A program made the translations under genes and the position numbers. Under the pieces are notes generated by a model, which saw only the letters and a program-made list of their open reading frames with translations, had not been told where the DNA came from and searched no databases. Shown one piece after another: positions 32,757 to 39,748 of a stretch of 45,608 nucleotides of DNA; positions within the stretch are counted from its first letter, which is position 1, and each line of letters starts with the position of its first letter. This DNA is from Leyella stercorea DSM 18206 (GTDB taxonomy: Bacteria > Bacteroidota > Bacteroidia > Bacteroidales > Bacteroidaceae), in assembly GCF_000235885.1 (NCBI RefSeq), contig NZ_JH379401.1, positions 19,986-65,593 on the forward strand, written 5' to 3'.

Positions 32757-32812
32757 TATAGGGGGTGCACTTGTCTCAAGTGCACCAATAAATCTCAACT
32801 GCACCCCCTATG
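32757..32812. repeat. GGTGCA palindromic repeat between the ECF sigma gene and rpe
   Basis: A unit at 32764-32786 has the altered arms GGTGCACTTG / CAAGTGCACC. A half unit with the other arm type (CAACTGCACCCCCT) follows at 32796-32809. The outermost AGGGGGTGCA and TGCACCCCCT also pair with each other. It lies between two convergent genes and stops 5 bp from the rpe stop codon, so it may terminate both. Confidence 0.88.
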
Positions 32813-32814
32813 GG

Positions 32815-33468
32815 TTACTTACAGTGCTTCAGTCCGTGAATTGTAGCGATAGGGTCTGCAGCCTTGAACACGTAGCTGCCGCTCACGAGCACATCGGCAC
32901 CAGCCTCTACGAGCAGCGGAGCCGACTTGTCGTCTACGCCACCATCAATCTGTATGAGAGCCTTGCTGCCCGACTCGTCGATGAGGTGGCGCAGGCGCTT
33001 CGTCTTCTCCACCGAGTGCGGTATGAACTTCTGTCCGCCGAAGCCAGGGTTCACGCTCATCAGCAGCACCATGTCCACGTCGCAGATGATGTCCTCGAGC
33101 ACGCTCACCGGAGTGTGTGGGTTGAGTGTCACGCCAGCCTTCATGCCCGCAGCGTGAATCTCCTGGATGGTGCGGTGCAGGTGGGTGCACGCCTCGTAGT
33201 GTACGTTCATCATCATGGCGCCCGTTGCAGCCACCTCCTTGATGTAGTGTTCCGGATGCACAATCATAAGGTGAACGTCGAGCGGTTTCTTGCACTCCTT
33301 AGCCACCGCCTGGATGACGGGGAAGCCGAACGAGATGTTAGGCACGAACACGCCGTCCATGATGTCCAGATGCAGCCAGTCTGCCTCGCTGCGGTTTATC
33401 ATGTCGATGTCCGAACGCAAGTCGATGAAGTTCGCTGAGAGAAGCGAAGGTGATATGAGAGTTTCCAT
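32815..33468 (-). CDS. rpe: Ribulose-phosphate 3-epimerase
   Basis: Interconverts ribulose-5-phosphate and xylulose-5-phosphate in the pentose phosphate pathway. TIM-barrel signatures are present: ISPSLLSANF at the N-terminus, the metal-binding LHLDIMDGVFVPNISFG (32-48), LDVHLMIVHPEHYI, MSVNPGFGGQKFI and IQIDGGV near the C-terminus, with the phosphate-binding VSGSYVF. The length of 217 aa is typical. The start at 33468 (METLISPSLL) is chosen over an in-frame ATG at 33516, which would add 16 charged non-conserved residues. Confidence 0.95.
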   Translation of the reverse strand: METLISPSLLSANFIDLRSDIDMINRSEADWLHLDIMDGVFVPNISFGFPVIQAVAKECKKPLDVHLMIVHPEHYIKEVAATGAMMMNVHYEACTHLHRTIQEIHAAGMKAGVTLNPHTPVSVLEDIICDVDMVLLMSVNPGFGGQKFIPHSVEKTKRLRHLIDESGSKALIQIDGGVDDKSAPLLVEAGADVLVSGSYVFKAADPIATIHGLKHCK

Positions 33469-33563
33469 TTCCTTTTTTGTTTCCTTTCTTTTGTTTTCGA
33501 TTTTGTAAGTTCTCAACTTGCGCGAGCTGACGAGCCGGCAAGTTGACGAGGGTGTTGTTTTCT

Positions 33564-33689
33564 TTAACTAACGCAATACGGTTTGTTGCGGTTGTTCGCC
33601 TGCGCCAATCTGTAGGAGTAGGCAATCTGTCGGATGAAGCTCAATGTCTTTTCCGAAGGCTGTAGTTCTTCTTGAGTAAAATACTTCAT
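33564..33689 (-). CDS. Small ORF of 41 aa, unknown function
   Basis: Encodes MKYFTQEELQPSEKTLSFIR followed by QIAYSYRLAQANNRNKPYCVS. It begins with ATG and ends at TAA 96 bp before the rpe start on the same strand. The sequence is not low-complexity, has an amphipathic central helix, and resembles small hypothetical proteins I associate with Bacteroidales genomes, though I cannot name a family. It could be co-transcribed with rpe. Codon choice looks like that of the surrounding real genes, which supports coding. Confidence 0.5.
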   Translation of the reverse strand: MKYFTQEELQPSEKTLSFIRQIAYSYRLAQANNRNKPYCVS

Positions 33690-33803
33690 AGGCAAAGCTA
33701 TTTTATATGTTTTGGAGATGTTTTTATATTTAGTAAACGCAGCCGTTCGGTGTTTATTACATATTGTAGCGAATATTTTTTTCTTGCAGTTTCAGCTCTT
33801 TTG

Positions 33804-33873
33804 TCATCCGCGTCGGTCGGTGCGTATGTCTGCGTCGGTCGATGCGTATGTCTGCGTCGGTCGATGCGGATGA
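33804..33873. repeat. 22-bp tandem repeat, locus 2
   Basis: Three 22-bp units (GCGTCGGTCGATGCG then TATGTCT, and variants) bounded by TCATCCGC on the left and its exact complement GCGGATGA on the right. It belongs to the same family as 7832-7968, with the CGACCGACGC core in the opposite orientation. Confidence 0.8.
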
Positions 33874-33884
33874 TGTTTGCATAT

Positions 33885-33934
33885 TAAAAAAGGTAGCGTA
33901 AGCAGAACTATTCCACGGTTCTGCTTGCGCTACC
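33885..33934 (-). terminator. Terminator of the envelope operon
   Basis: GGTAGCG(T/C)AAGCAGAAC arms (33892-33908 and 33918-33934) form a 17-bp stem with one wobble, and on the minus strand TTTTTT follows. It lies about 95 bp after the stop of the last gene of the 34.0-38.2 kb operon. Confidence 0.8.
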
Positions 33935-34028
33935 AATCATTTTAGGTGCCTGGTGGACAGTATTTATTGCTGTCTGTTAGGATGCAACAATTGTATAAGT
34001 ACTATTTTGTTTCGCCACTATAATTAAT

Positions 34029-35546
34029 CTATTTCTTTATAGGCATTTTATAACAATCGTCCCAGCGTCCATAATTATTACCTTCGCAATTACTACCTCC
34101 GCTATAACTACTAAATTGAAAATAATAGCGATAATAGAAGGGTTTGTCTGCTGGTGAACCATAATCAGTTTTTGTTCTGACATAAAGCCCCTTATTTCTA
34201 ATGTCAGCCATTTTACATGGCTTAACCGGATAAAAGAAGCTGTTTATCTTTTCATTGTTCTTTGCTGGATATATAACAATTCCATATTGTTGATCGTTTT
34301 CTACAGCATTTATAGCCTTTACTCTTTGCATAGAACAATATTTAGCAAGTTTTTTAGCCTGTTCTACTGATGGTGTTGTAGATGCGTCTAATTCATACTC
34401 GTGTTTTATTAAACTACCTAATTCATCGTTGATATCTAAATACGAATTTCCATCAGAATCTTTAACAAAAACTCCTTTCTGCCATTTTGTGCCTGCAAGA
34501 TATATACATCCGTCAACCTCTTTACCGTCTTCGGATGTGTCGTAGTCACTGATAGTTTCTTTACTTACTTCAAATTGCAAATGTCCCTTCAAAGTGTATT
34601 CAGCAATCTCATTTTTTATGGTTAATGTTGGGTTACCAGAGAGATTTGCAATGTCGTACAAGTTGATGTCGCAATACATGCTGCCGTCATCAGCAATGGT
34701 TAATGAGTAGCTCTTTTCACCAAAGGTAACCTTTGCTGTAGATATCTTATTTATAGATGCTACGTCCTGTTTTTTAATAATATTGACACAATATCGTACT
34801 ACGTCATAGTTGAGCGGATTTGTCTGTATAGAGTCTGCAAACTCAGGGGCAAAATCCATTGTTGTGTATTTTATCTCCTTACTGCATACACTTCCGTCTT
34901 CTCCGTTTATTGTAGCTATAGTAGATATTTTTACGTTTGCATTAAGTGGTATGTTGAGCTCGGCAGAGTAGAAGTCGTTATTGCCTTTTTTGGCGGCAAC
35001 TATTTCCTGACCATTAGGACTTTCTACCTTGAAGGCAACTTTAGATACATTGGGGGTTGCTGTCAGTTCTTTTACAGGATGTCCGTATTTTATCTTGCAC
35101 GAAGTAGGGGTTGCAGATATCACCTTCTGTTCGTACTCACCATCTATTTGTGTGACGAATATATCCGATTTGGTGTATCTTACGGATCTGTCACACTGTA
35201 AATTTTCATCTTCCCCGTTTATGGTTGCTATAGTAGATATAGTTACATTTCTGTCATACGGGATATCTATCTCAGCATAGTAGAGGTCGTCATCACCTTT
35301 TTGTGCATCTACAAACTCATCTTCTCCTTTTCCATTCAGTTTGAAGATCACCTTTGAGAGCTTCGGTTTACCTGCCACGTGTTTTATGGTCTGTCCGTAT
35401 TTTATTTTGCAGGAAGTGTGATTTGCAGAAATTACGTCTTGAAGACATGTGTCGTTTGTTGTGACAATATATCCTACTTCGTCATCATAGCTGTTGCAGG
35501 AGATAGCTGCAAAGCAGACCAATAGTATAAAAAGATATTTCTTCAT
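34029..35546 (-). CDS. Lipoprotein with tandem Ig-like repeats, unknown function
   Basis: A 505-aa lipoprotein: MKKYLFILLVCFAAISC has a lipobox ending at C17. Two repeats of about 105 residues follow (about 25-130 and 131-235). Each has the order I(S)A...SCKIKYG, PxxSKV(I/A)FK, YYAEIDIP or FYSAELNIP, and ISTIATINGED. The repeats look like beta-sandwich domains. The remaining 270 residues contain no pattern I recognise. The gene is clearly AT-richer than its neighbours, which may mean recent acquisition or fast change. It is the last gene of the operon, 2 bp after the PEGA-barrel gene. Surface exposure is inferred. Confidence 0.7.
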   Translation of the reverse strand: MKKYLFILLVCFAAISCNSYDDEVGYIVTTNDTCLQDVISANHTSCKIKYGQTIKHVAGKPKLSKVIFKLNGKGEDEFVDAQKGDDDLYYAEIDIPYDRNVTISTIATINGEDENLQCDRSVRYTKSDIFVTQIDGEYEQKVISATPTSCKIKYGHPVKELTATPNVSKVAFKVESPNGQEIVAAKKGNNDFYSAELNIPLNANVKISTIATINGEDGSVCSKEIKYTTMDFAPEFADSIQTNPLNYDVVRYCVNIIKKQDVASINKISTAKVTFGEKSYSLTIADDGSMYCDINLYDIANLSGNPTLTIKNEIAEYTLKGHLQFEVSKETISDYDTSEDGKEVDGCIYLAGTKWQKGVFVKDSDGNSYLDINDELGSLIKHEYELDASTTPSVEQAKKLAKYCSMQRVKAINAVENDQQYGIVIYPAKNNEKINSFFYPVKPCKMADIRNKGLYVRTKTDYGSPADKPFYYRYYFQFSSYSGGSNCEGNNYGRWDDCYKMPIKK

Positions 35547-35548
35547 GA

Positions 35549-36553
35549 TTAGTTGCGTTTTTTGTTTTTATGGATGCTGATGCCTAAGCCTATGTATGGG
35601 TCGTGATGCCACTTGGTGTCGCCGAATTTTCCGGTCAATATTGAGGCATATCCAACCTGCAGCAGCAGGGCTTTATACTTTACAATTATACCGATATCTC
35701 CAGCTACGCCTTTGGCACCAGATATACAACGCTCTGTACTGTAATTAGGCTCTTCGTTGTCAGTGTCTATTATTTGTTCGTATGTCTGTCCGAATTCTCC
35801 GTATCCAGCTCCTACGTAAGCGAACAAGTATTTGTGGCAACGTTTCATAACTCCGGCTGTAACGGTTGCGTATGTCTGATTCTTCTTCTTGTATATGCCA
35901 GTGCCGTAATACCCGTCTTTATAATAAGGCTTTGGATAACCCTCATCTTGACCAAACTCTCCGCCTGCATTGGCAATTCGTAGGTATGCACCCCAGTTGC
36001 GACACAAGGCGAGTGTCGCGCCGAAAGCGTTGCAGCCAGTGTAGTTGGCTATCACCATGCCGTACAGGCGTGGCGGACGCTTCTTTAGTGTGTACGAGAA
36101 GTCTTTCTTCTCGAACGGGTTGATAGTGATTTGGTCGCTAATGTCGAAGTACTCTTTCTCGTCGCCCTTGATTTTGATGTTGTGTGTGCCGACGATTTTT
36201 AGAGTTTGAGGAGTCAGTCCTTGTGGTATGCCGTCCATGATGATTGTGGCTTTTGGCATACTGCTGATATTAGCTTCACCTTCGATAAGGAAAGAGAATT
36301 CGGTGTTGCCGGTAGTGCTGACTTCGATAGGGTAGTTCTTTTCAAATAAGCTGCCATATCTTACGGTTACGTTGTGTTGTCCGGTTGCTACTTTTGTGTA
36401 CATTATGTTGGTTGACGACCAATCGCCGTCAATGGCGATATCCGCACCAGCTGTTGTTTGCAGCTTGATTCTTACCGAGTCGTTGGCAGTCTGCGCTTGT
36501 GTAGCGCAGACCGTCATTAGAAGCGATAAGATAATAAGTCCTATTCGTTTCAT
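35549..36553 (-). CDS. PEGA-domain protein with C-terminal barrel-like region
   Basis: A 334-aa exported protein (signal MKRIGLIILSLLMTVCATQAQ). Two PEGA-like beta modules follow: about 28-85 (AGADIAIDGDWSSTNIMYTK) and about 95-155 (KATIIMDGIPQGLTPQTLKI, then THNIKIKG). From about 160 onward the sequence alternates polar and hydrophobic residues with many Gly and Tyr (GMVIANYTGCNAFGATLALC, then FAYVGAGYGEFGQTYEQI), consistent with a small outer-membrane beta barrel. PEGA modules are often tied to surface layers or glycan binding. It sits between the PD40 lipoprotein (17 bp) and the repeat lipoprotein (2 bp), suggesting one envelope complex. Confidence 0.7.
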   Translation of the reverse strand: MKRIGLIILSLLMTVCATQAQTANDSVRIKLQTTAGADIAIDGDWSSTNIMYTKVATGQHNVTVRYGSLFEKNYPIEVSTTGNTEFSFLIEGEANISSMPKATIIMDGIPQGLTPQTLKIVGTHNIKIKGDEKEYFDISDQITINPFEKKDFSYTLKKRPPRLYGMVIANYTGCNAFGATLALCRNWGAYLRIANAGGEFGQDEGYPKPYYKDGYYGTGIYKKKNQTYATVTAGVMKRCHKYLFAYVGAGYGEFGQTYEQIIDTDNEEPNYSTERCISGAKGVAGDIGIIVKYKALLLQVGYASILTGKFGDTKWHHDPYIGLGISIHKNKKRN

Positions 36554-36570
36554 TGTTCTTGTATTGATGT

Positions 36571-37608
36571 TTATTCGATGTTGAAATTCATTCGCCAGAT
36601 GTTGTATTTGCTTTCGCGGTTAGCTCTGGTCGAGAGGAAGTAGATGCTGCGTCCGTCTTTAGCCCAAACCGGACACATATCGCAGCTCGGGTTGAAGGTG
36701 AGCTGTGTCAATCGCGAACCATCGGTTCTTACCACGAAGATGTCGGTGTTCACCACGTTGTTGATAGACGATGTAGAGTTGCCTTCAACTGCGAGCCACT
36801 TGCCGTCGGGCGAAAGAGCAGGGTTGGCGAAACTACGTTTTTCGTCAGTAAGGATAAGTGTCTCCTGACCTTTAATATAATTGATATACCATATCTCGCT
36901 GCGTCCGGCAGAAGAGTTTCTGACGCAGTAGAAAGCTTCCGGGTCATTAGGGATAAGGCAAACGTTGTAGCCGGAAGCGCACGATGTGAGTGTGCCGTCC
37001 TTTCTGTCGAGCGACCATACCGACGGACCATTAGCCGACTGGCGTGAGAAGAATACTTTCTGACCGTCGAGTGAGGCAGGGTTCCAATCCGCCACCGAAC
37101 CGTTGGTTATCTGCTGCATCATGCTTCCCTGGTCGGCGTTGACAGAAGAGATGTAATAGTTGACACCGTTCTGATCGGAGAAGTAGAGTTTGTTGTCCTT
37201 TGCCCACGAGAACGAGAGTACGTCGCGGAATGTGCGCTGTGTGGCAGCACCCTGGGCACCTGCGTTTCTCACCATGATGTTTGTCTGACCGTTAGCCTTG
37301 TAGAGGTATGCCAGTTTGCTGCCATCGGGCGAGATAGCGAGAGTGCGTAACGGACACCACTTGAAGTGGGCTTCGGCACTGTATGCCCAGCTCGAGTTCT
37401 TGTAGTAAGCACGATTGGCCCATGCTGGCTCCTTAGTTGAGTTGCCGGAGATGATACTGTTGGTCGACTCGTCGGTGAGCTTCACAAGGTTAAGACCGCT
37501 TTCCTCGGGGGTGAATGCCTCAAGATAGTTGGCTACTTTACTCGAACCGCATGATGCGAGTAATACAGAAACGGCTGCAAAGCCTAATACTTTTACTGAT
37601 GTTTTCAT
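36571..37608 (-). CDS. PD40 beta-propeller lipoprotein (TolB-like)
   Basis: A 345-aa lipoprotein with lipobox LLASC (C20). The mature part is a beta propeller made of WD40-like PD40 blades, as in the C-terminal domain of TolB: LAISPDGSKLAYLYKANGQT, DWNPASLDGQKVFFSRQSAN, NPALSPDGKWLAVEGNSTSS and CPVWAKDGRSIYFLSTRANR. TolB-like propellers bind other envelope proteins. This is not TolB itself: it is shorter, lacks the N-terminal TolB domain and carries a lipid anchor. It is in a tight operon with the small lipoprotein (12 bp upstream) and the PEGA-barrel gene (17 bp downstream). Confidence 0.82.
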   Translation of the reverse strand: MKTSVKVLGFAAVSVLLASCGSSKVANYLEAFTPEESGLNLVKLTDESTNSIISGNSTKEPAWANRAYYKNSSWAYSAEAHFKWCPLRTLAISPDGSKLAYLYKANGQTNIMVRNAGAQGAATQRTFRDVLSFSWAKDNKLYFSDQNGVNYYISSVNADQGSMMQQITNGSVADWNPASLDGQKVFFSRQSANGPSVWSLDRKDGTLTSCASGYNVCLIPNDPEAFYCVRNSSAGRSEIWYINYIKGQETLILTDEKRSFANPALSPDGKWLAVEGNSTSSINNVVNTDIFVVRTDGSRLTQLTFNPSCDMCPVWAKDGRSIYFLSTRANRESKYNIWRMNFNIE

Positions 37609-37620
37609 AATGTGTTGATT

Positions 37621-37800
37621 TTAGTTGCTTGTTGGTGATTCGTTCGTTGGTGATTGGTTTGAATTGGATGTACCGTTTTGCTGAAGTTGTTTATCAAGTG
37701 CCTGTTGGTACTTTGAAGTAGCGCAACTTGCTGCTCCAATCACAAAAACTGCCGCAACGATGCACGAGCAGATAAGCTTTAAAGACATGCTTTGTGTCAT
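37621..37800 (-). CDS. Small lipoprotein, 59 aa
   Basis: Starts MTQSMSLKLICSCIVAAVFV and continues IGAASCATSKYQQ, with a lipobox ending at C26, so the mature peptide is only about 34 residues, rich in Gln, Asn, Ser and Thr. The start at 37800 is favoured because it places the signal sequence at the N-terminus; an in-frame ATG at 38013 would overlap the upstream gene by about 210 bp. It lies 2 bp after the membrane protein gene and 12 bp before the PD40 gene. It may be a lipid anchor or linker for the complex (inference). Confidence 0.72.
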   Translation of the reverse strand: MTQSMSLKLICSCIVAAVFVIGAASCATSKYQQALDKQLQQNGTSNSNQSPTNESPTSN

Positions 37801-37802
37801 AA

Positions 37803-38135
37803 TTATAGTTTTTTTGTTAGTAAATAAATGATGATTGCGATTGAGTAAGACGTTAAGTCGAGAATATCCCATGTGCCGCTGGCAAGCCCCATGAGTTGAC
37901 AGAACTCGTGCGCTATGATAGCCACTGGCATAGCCCAAACGAAAAATAACCGTATGTGTTTGCCGTCGTTGTTCCATATGAACTCCATTGCAAACATGTA
38001 TGACAACAACCACATTCCGTCGGGTAGGCTATAGACAACCCATTCAGGAACCGTCTCTATAGGCGGAAGCCAATGTGCAGACCTTAAGGCTCTGAGATCG
38101 TCGAGCAAGCCCATCTGCTCAAGCGGTTTAAACAT
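37803..38135 (-). CDS. Membrane protein, VanZ-like pattern, start uncertain
   Basis: From the first ATG this is 110 aa with hydrophobic segments at about 35-52, 62-80 and 92-107. The ending LASGTWDILDLTSYSIAIII resembles the last helix of VanZ-like membrane proteins. The frame stays open upstream to a TGA at 38277 and reads IKRKTYILLSALLISISELV just before the ATG-containing part. That is a perfect first membrane helix with a basic start, but it begins with ATT at 38225 instead of ATG. So the true protein is probably 140 aa with an ATT start, or the start codon has mutated. First gene of the five-gene envelope operon. Confidence 0.65.
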   Translation of the reverse strand: MFKPLEQMGLLDDLRALRSAHWLPPIETVPEWVVYSLPDGMWLLSYMFAMEFIWNNDGKHIRLFFVWAMPVAIIAHEFCQLMGLASGTWDILDLTSYSIAIIIYLLTKKL

Positions 38136-38293
38136 ATAGAGCGTTAGCGGTCTATACAGAATGTAAACCAGTTCGCTGATTGATATGAGTAGGGCTGATA
38201 GTAATATGTAAGTTTTTCTTTTAATAGTTATAATACCAGACTCGCCGTCTCCAAGAAGTCTATTAAAAATAAAAACTCAGTGATGACCGATAT

Positions 38294-38333
38294 AAAAAAA
38301 GGACGTGGAGACTCTATCCGTTACTCGCTCCAC
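38294..38333 (-). terminator. Terminator of the structured RNA
   Basis: On the minus strand GTGGAG, a 17-base loop and CTCCAC are followed by GTCC and seven T. It lies between the RNA and the first gene of the envelope operon. Confidence 0.65.
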
Positions 38334-38692
38334 AGCTTGAGGCCCTAGGAATTGCCCATTGTAGTCGAAACGAGCAACCCAAGACCCCACGCCGATATGA
38401 ACGTAGCAGCCTCATCGTATATGTATATAGTCATAAGTGCATACTTACGTGAATGTAAGTACACATTATATATTAATATAATATACCAATGAGGGCTGAC
38501 AATAGTGTCATACCCCGTGGCATCTATCGTTGCCATGTCCCTTGACCACAATTTGAGAGTTTCCTAGGCTTTCAAGCTGTCAGTGAACAAAGCGCGTGAT
38601 AAACGCCTTTCCATATATGGTATCTCCACGACACGCAGCTAACCGAATAGCGTTGTCTTTCCCGGCACTTAAAGTGTCATCGGCGTAGAGAC
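38294..38692 (-). ncRNA. Large structured RNA, family not identified
   Basis: About 400 nt on the minus strand, with a consensus promoter (38697-38727) and an intrinsic terminator (38294-38333). A long-range helix pairs 38332-38340 with 38572-38580 (9 bp, ACAGCTTGA / TCAAGCTGT) and 38344-38351 with 38561-38568 (8 bp, CCTAGGAA / TTCCTAGG). The enclosed domain holds further hairpins at 38437-38464, 38497-38510 and 38519-38534; another domain lies on the 5' side. There is no credible ORF. It lacks the conserved GAGGAAAGTCC of RNase P RNA and any tmRNA tag sequence. It could be an independent RNA or the regulatory leader of the co-oriented envelope operon 70 bp downstream. Confidence 0.72.
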
Positions 38693-38696
38693 AATG

Positions 38697-38727
38697 CAAA
38701 ATTAGTGTATTTTTTTGAAACTGCAAA
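38697..38727 (-). promoter_or_regulatory. Promoter of the structured RNA
   Basis: On the minus strand, TTTG (38724-38727), a 19-bp spacer and TAATTTTG (38697-38704) are an exact Bacteroidetes promoter. The expected start of transcription is near 38692, at GTCTC. No other good promoter is seen before the operon at 38225. Confidence 0.8.
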
Positions 38728-38861
38728 TTATTAAAGCTAATTATTTTTATTACTTGTGTACACTGCGGTCTCGTTAAAGCAGACTGACAATCCGTTGGTT
38801 TCGTGTTCTTGGTATTAGTTTTATGTGATTACAATATATGCAAAAAACTTTGCATAAGTCG

Positions 38862-38891
38862 TTCGCAATACGGAAAAAATACGTAACTTTG
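38862..38891 (+). promoter_or_regulatory. Promoter of the nitroreductase gene
   Basis: TTCG at 38862-38865, an 18-bp spacer and TAACTTTG at 38884-38891, 67 bp before the start codon. Confidence 0.55.
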
Positions 38892-38958
38892 TCTTCTGCG
38901 ATAATAGCTGTCGCAGTATGTAAGCAGTTAGTTTTGGAACAACGATAACAACCGAAAT

Positions 38959-39699
38959 ATGAAGACAATCAACACACGTCGCAGCATACGCAAGTACACC
39001 GATGCTGCGGTAAGCGACACGCTGCTGCGCCGCCTGCTCAGCGAGGCGGAGCGCACGCAGACAATGGGCAACCTGCAACTTTACAGCGTAGTGGTGACAC
39101 GATCCGATGAACAGAAGCACCGCCTCGCGCCGGCACACTTCAACCAGCCGATGGTGGAGGGAGCGCCCGTAGTGCTCACGTTCTGCGCCGACTTCCGTCG
39201 CACTACGCTTTGGGCGGAGAACCGCAGCGCCGACCCGGGCTACGACAACATGCTCTCCTTTCAGAACGCAGCCACCGACGCGCTGCTTTTCTGCCAGACC
39301 TTCTGCAACCTTGCTGAGGAGGAAGGTCTCGGATGCTGCTTCCTCGGCACAACGGTGTACATGCCGCAGATGATTATCGACGTGCTGCAGCTGCCTCGCC
39401 TTGTGGTGCCCGTGGCTACTATCACGCTCGGCTGGCCCGACGAGCAGCCTGCGCTCACCGACCGTCTGCCCCTCGATGCCATCATGCACGAGGAGACTTA
39501 CTGCGACTATACCCCCGAGCGCATTGACCGCTTCTATGCCGAGAAGGAAGCGCTTGAGGAGAACCGCGAGTTCGTGCGCTTGAACGGCAAGCAGACCCTC
39601 GCGCAGGTGTACACCGACTGCCGCTACACACGCAAGGACAACGAGGCTATGTCTGCAGGACTGCTGGAGGTGCTCAAGAAGCAGGGCTTCTTACGTTGA
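38959..39699 (+). CDS. Nitroreductase family protein
   Basis: A 246-aa FMN-dependent flavoprotein of the NfsA/FRP-like branch. The N-terminus INTRRSIRKYTDAAVSD holds the FMN-phosphate arginines, followed by LLSEAERTQTMGNLQLYSVV. The central AATDALLFCQTFCNLAEEEG and the VVPVATITLGWPDEQP block are typical. It reduces nitro groups or quinones using NAD(P)H; the natural substrate is unknown. It has its own promoter and lies divergent from the structured RNA. xseA follows after 49 bp, possibly in the same transcript. Confidence 0.9.
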   Translation: MKTINTRRSIRKYTDAAVSDTLLRRLLSEAERTQTMGNLQLYSVVVTRSDEQKHRLAPAHFNQPMVEGAPVVLTFCADFRRTTLWAENRSADPGYDNMLSFQNAATDALLFCQTFCNLAEEEGLGCCFLGTTVYMPQMIIDVLQLPRLVVPVATITLGWPDEQPALTDRLPLDAIMHEETYCDYTPERIDRFYAEKEALEENREFVRLNGKQTLAQVYTDCRYTRKDNEAMSAGLLEVLKKQGFLR

Positions 39700-39748
39700 T
39701 GGGCTCCGACCCACAAGCCGAAACCATAACAAGTATTTAGATATAACA

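Noticed and set aside
33892..33985. Third copy of the MITE-like element near the hairpin at 33892-33934
   Set aside because: TTATTGCTGTCTGTTAGG only weakly resembles the element end and the hairpin stem is unrelated. The hairpin is better explained as the terminator of the envelope operon.
38345..38551. 68-codon ORF on the minus strand within the structured RNA
   Set aside because: It overlaps the RNA helices, has no family resemblance and a composition typical of AT-rich non-coding DNA.
38673..38690. LYADD motif in a 36-codon minus-strand frame at the 5' end of the structured RNA, recalling the reverse transcriptase active site
   Set aside because: The frame stops at 38580, has no start codon and shows no other reverse transcriptase motif. 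The RNA structure explains the region better.
38294..38692. Structured RNA as RNase P RNA, tmRNA, or a group I or II intron
   Set aside because: RNase P RNA should contain GAGGAAAGTCC, and tmRNA a tag ending like NYALAA and a tRNA-like 3' end; neither is present. Short resemblances to group I P and R elements are not at the right spacing, and no domain V of a group II intron is seen.
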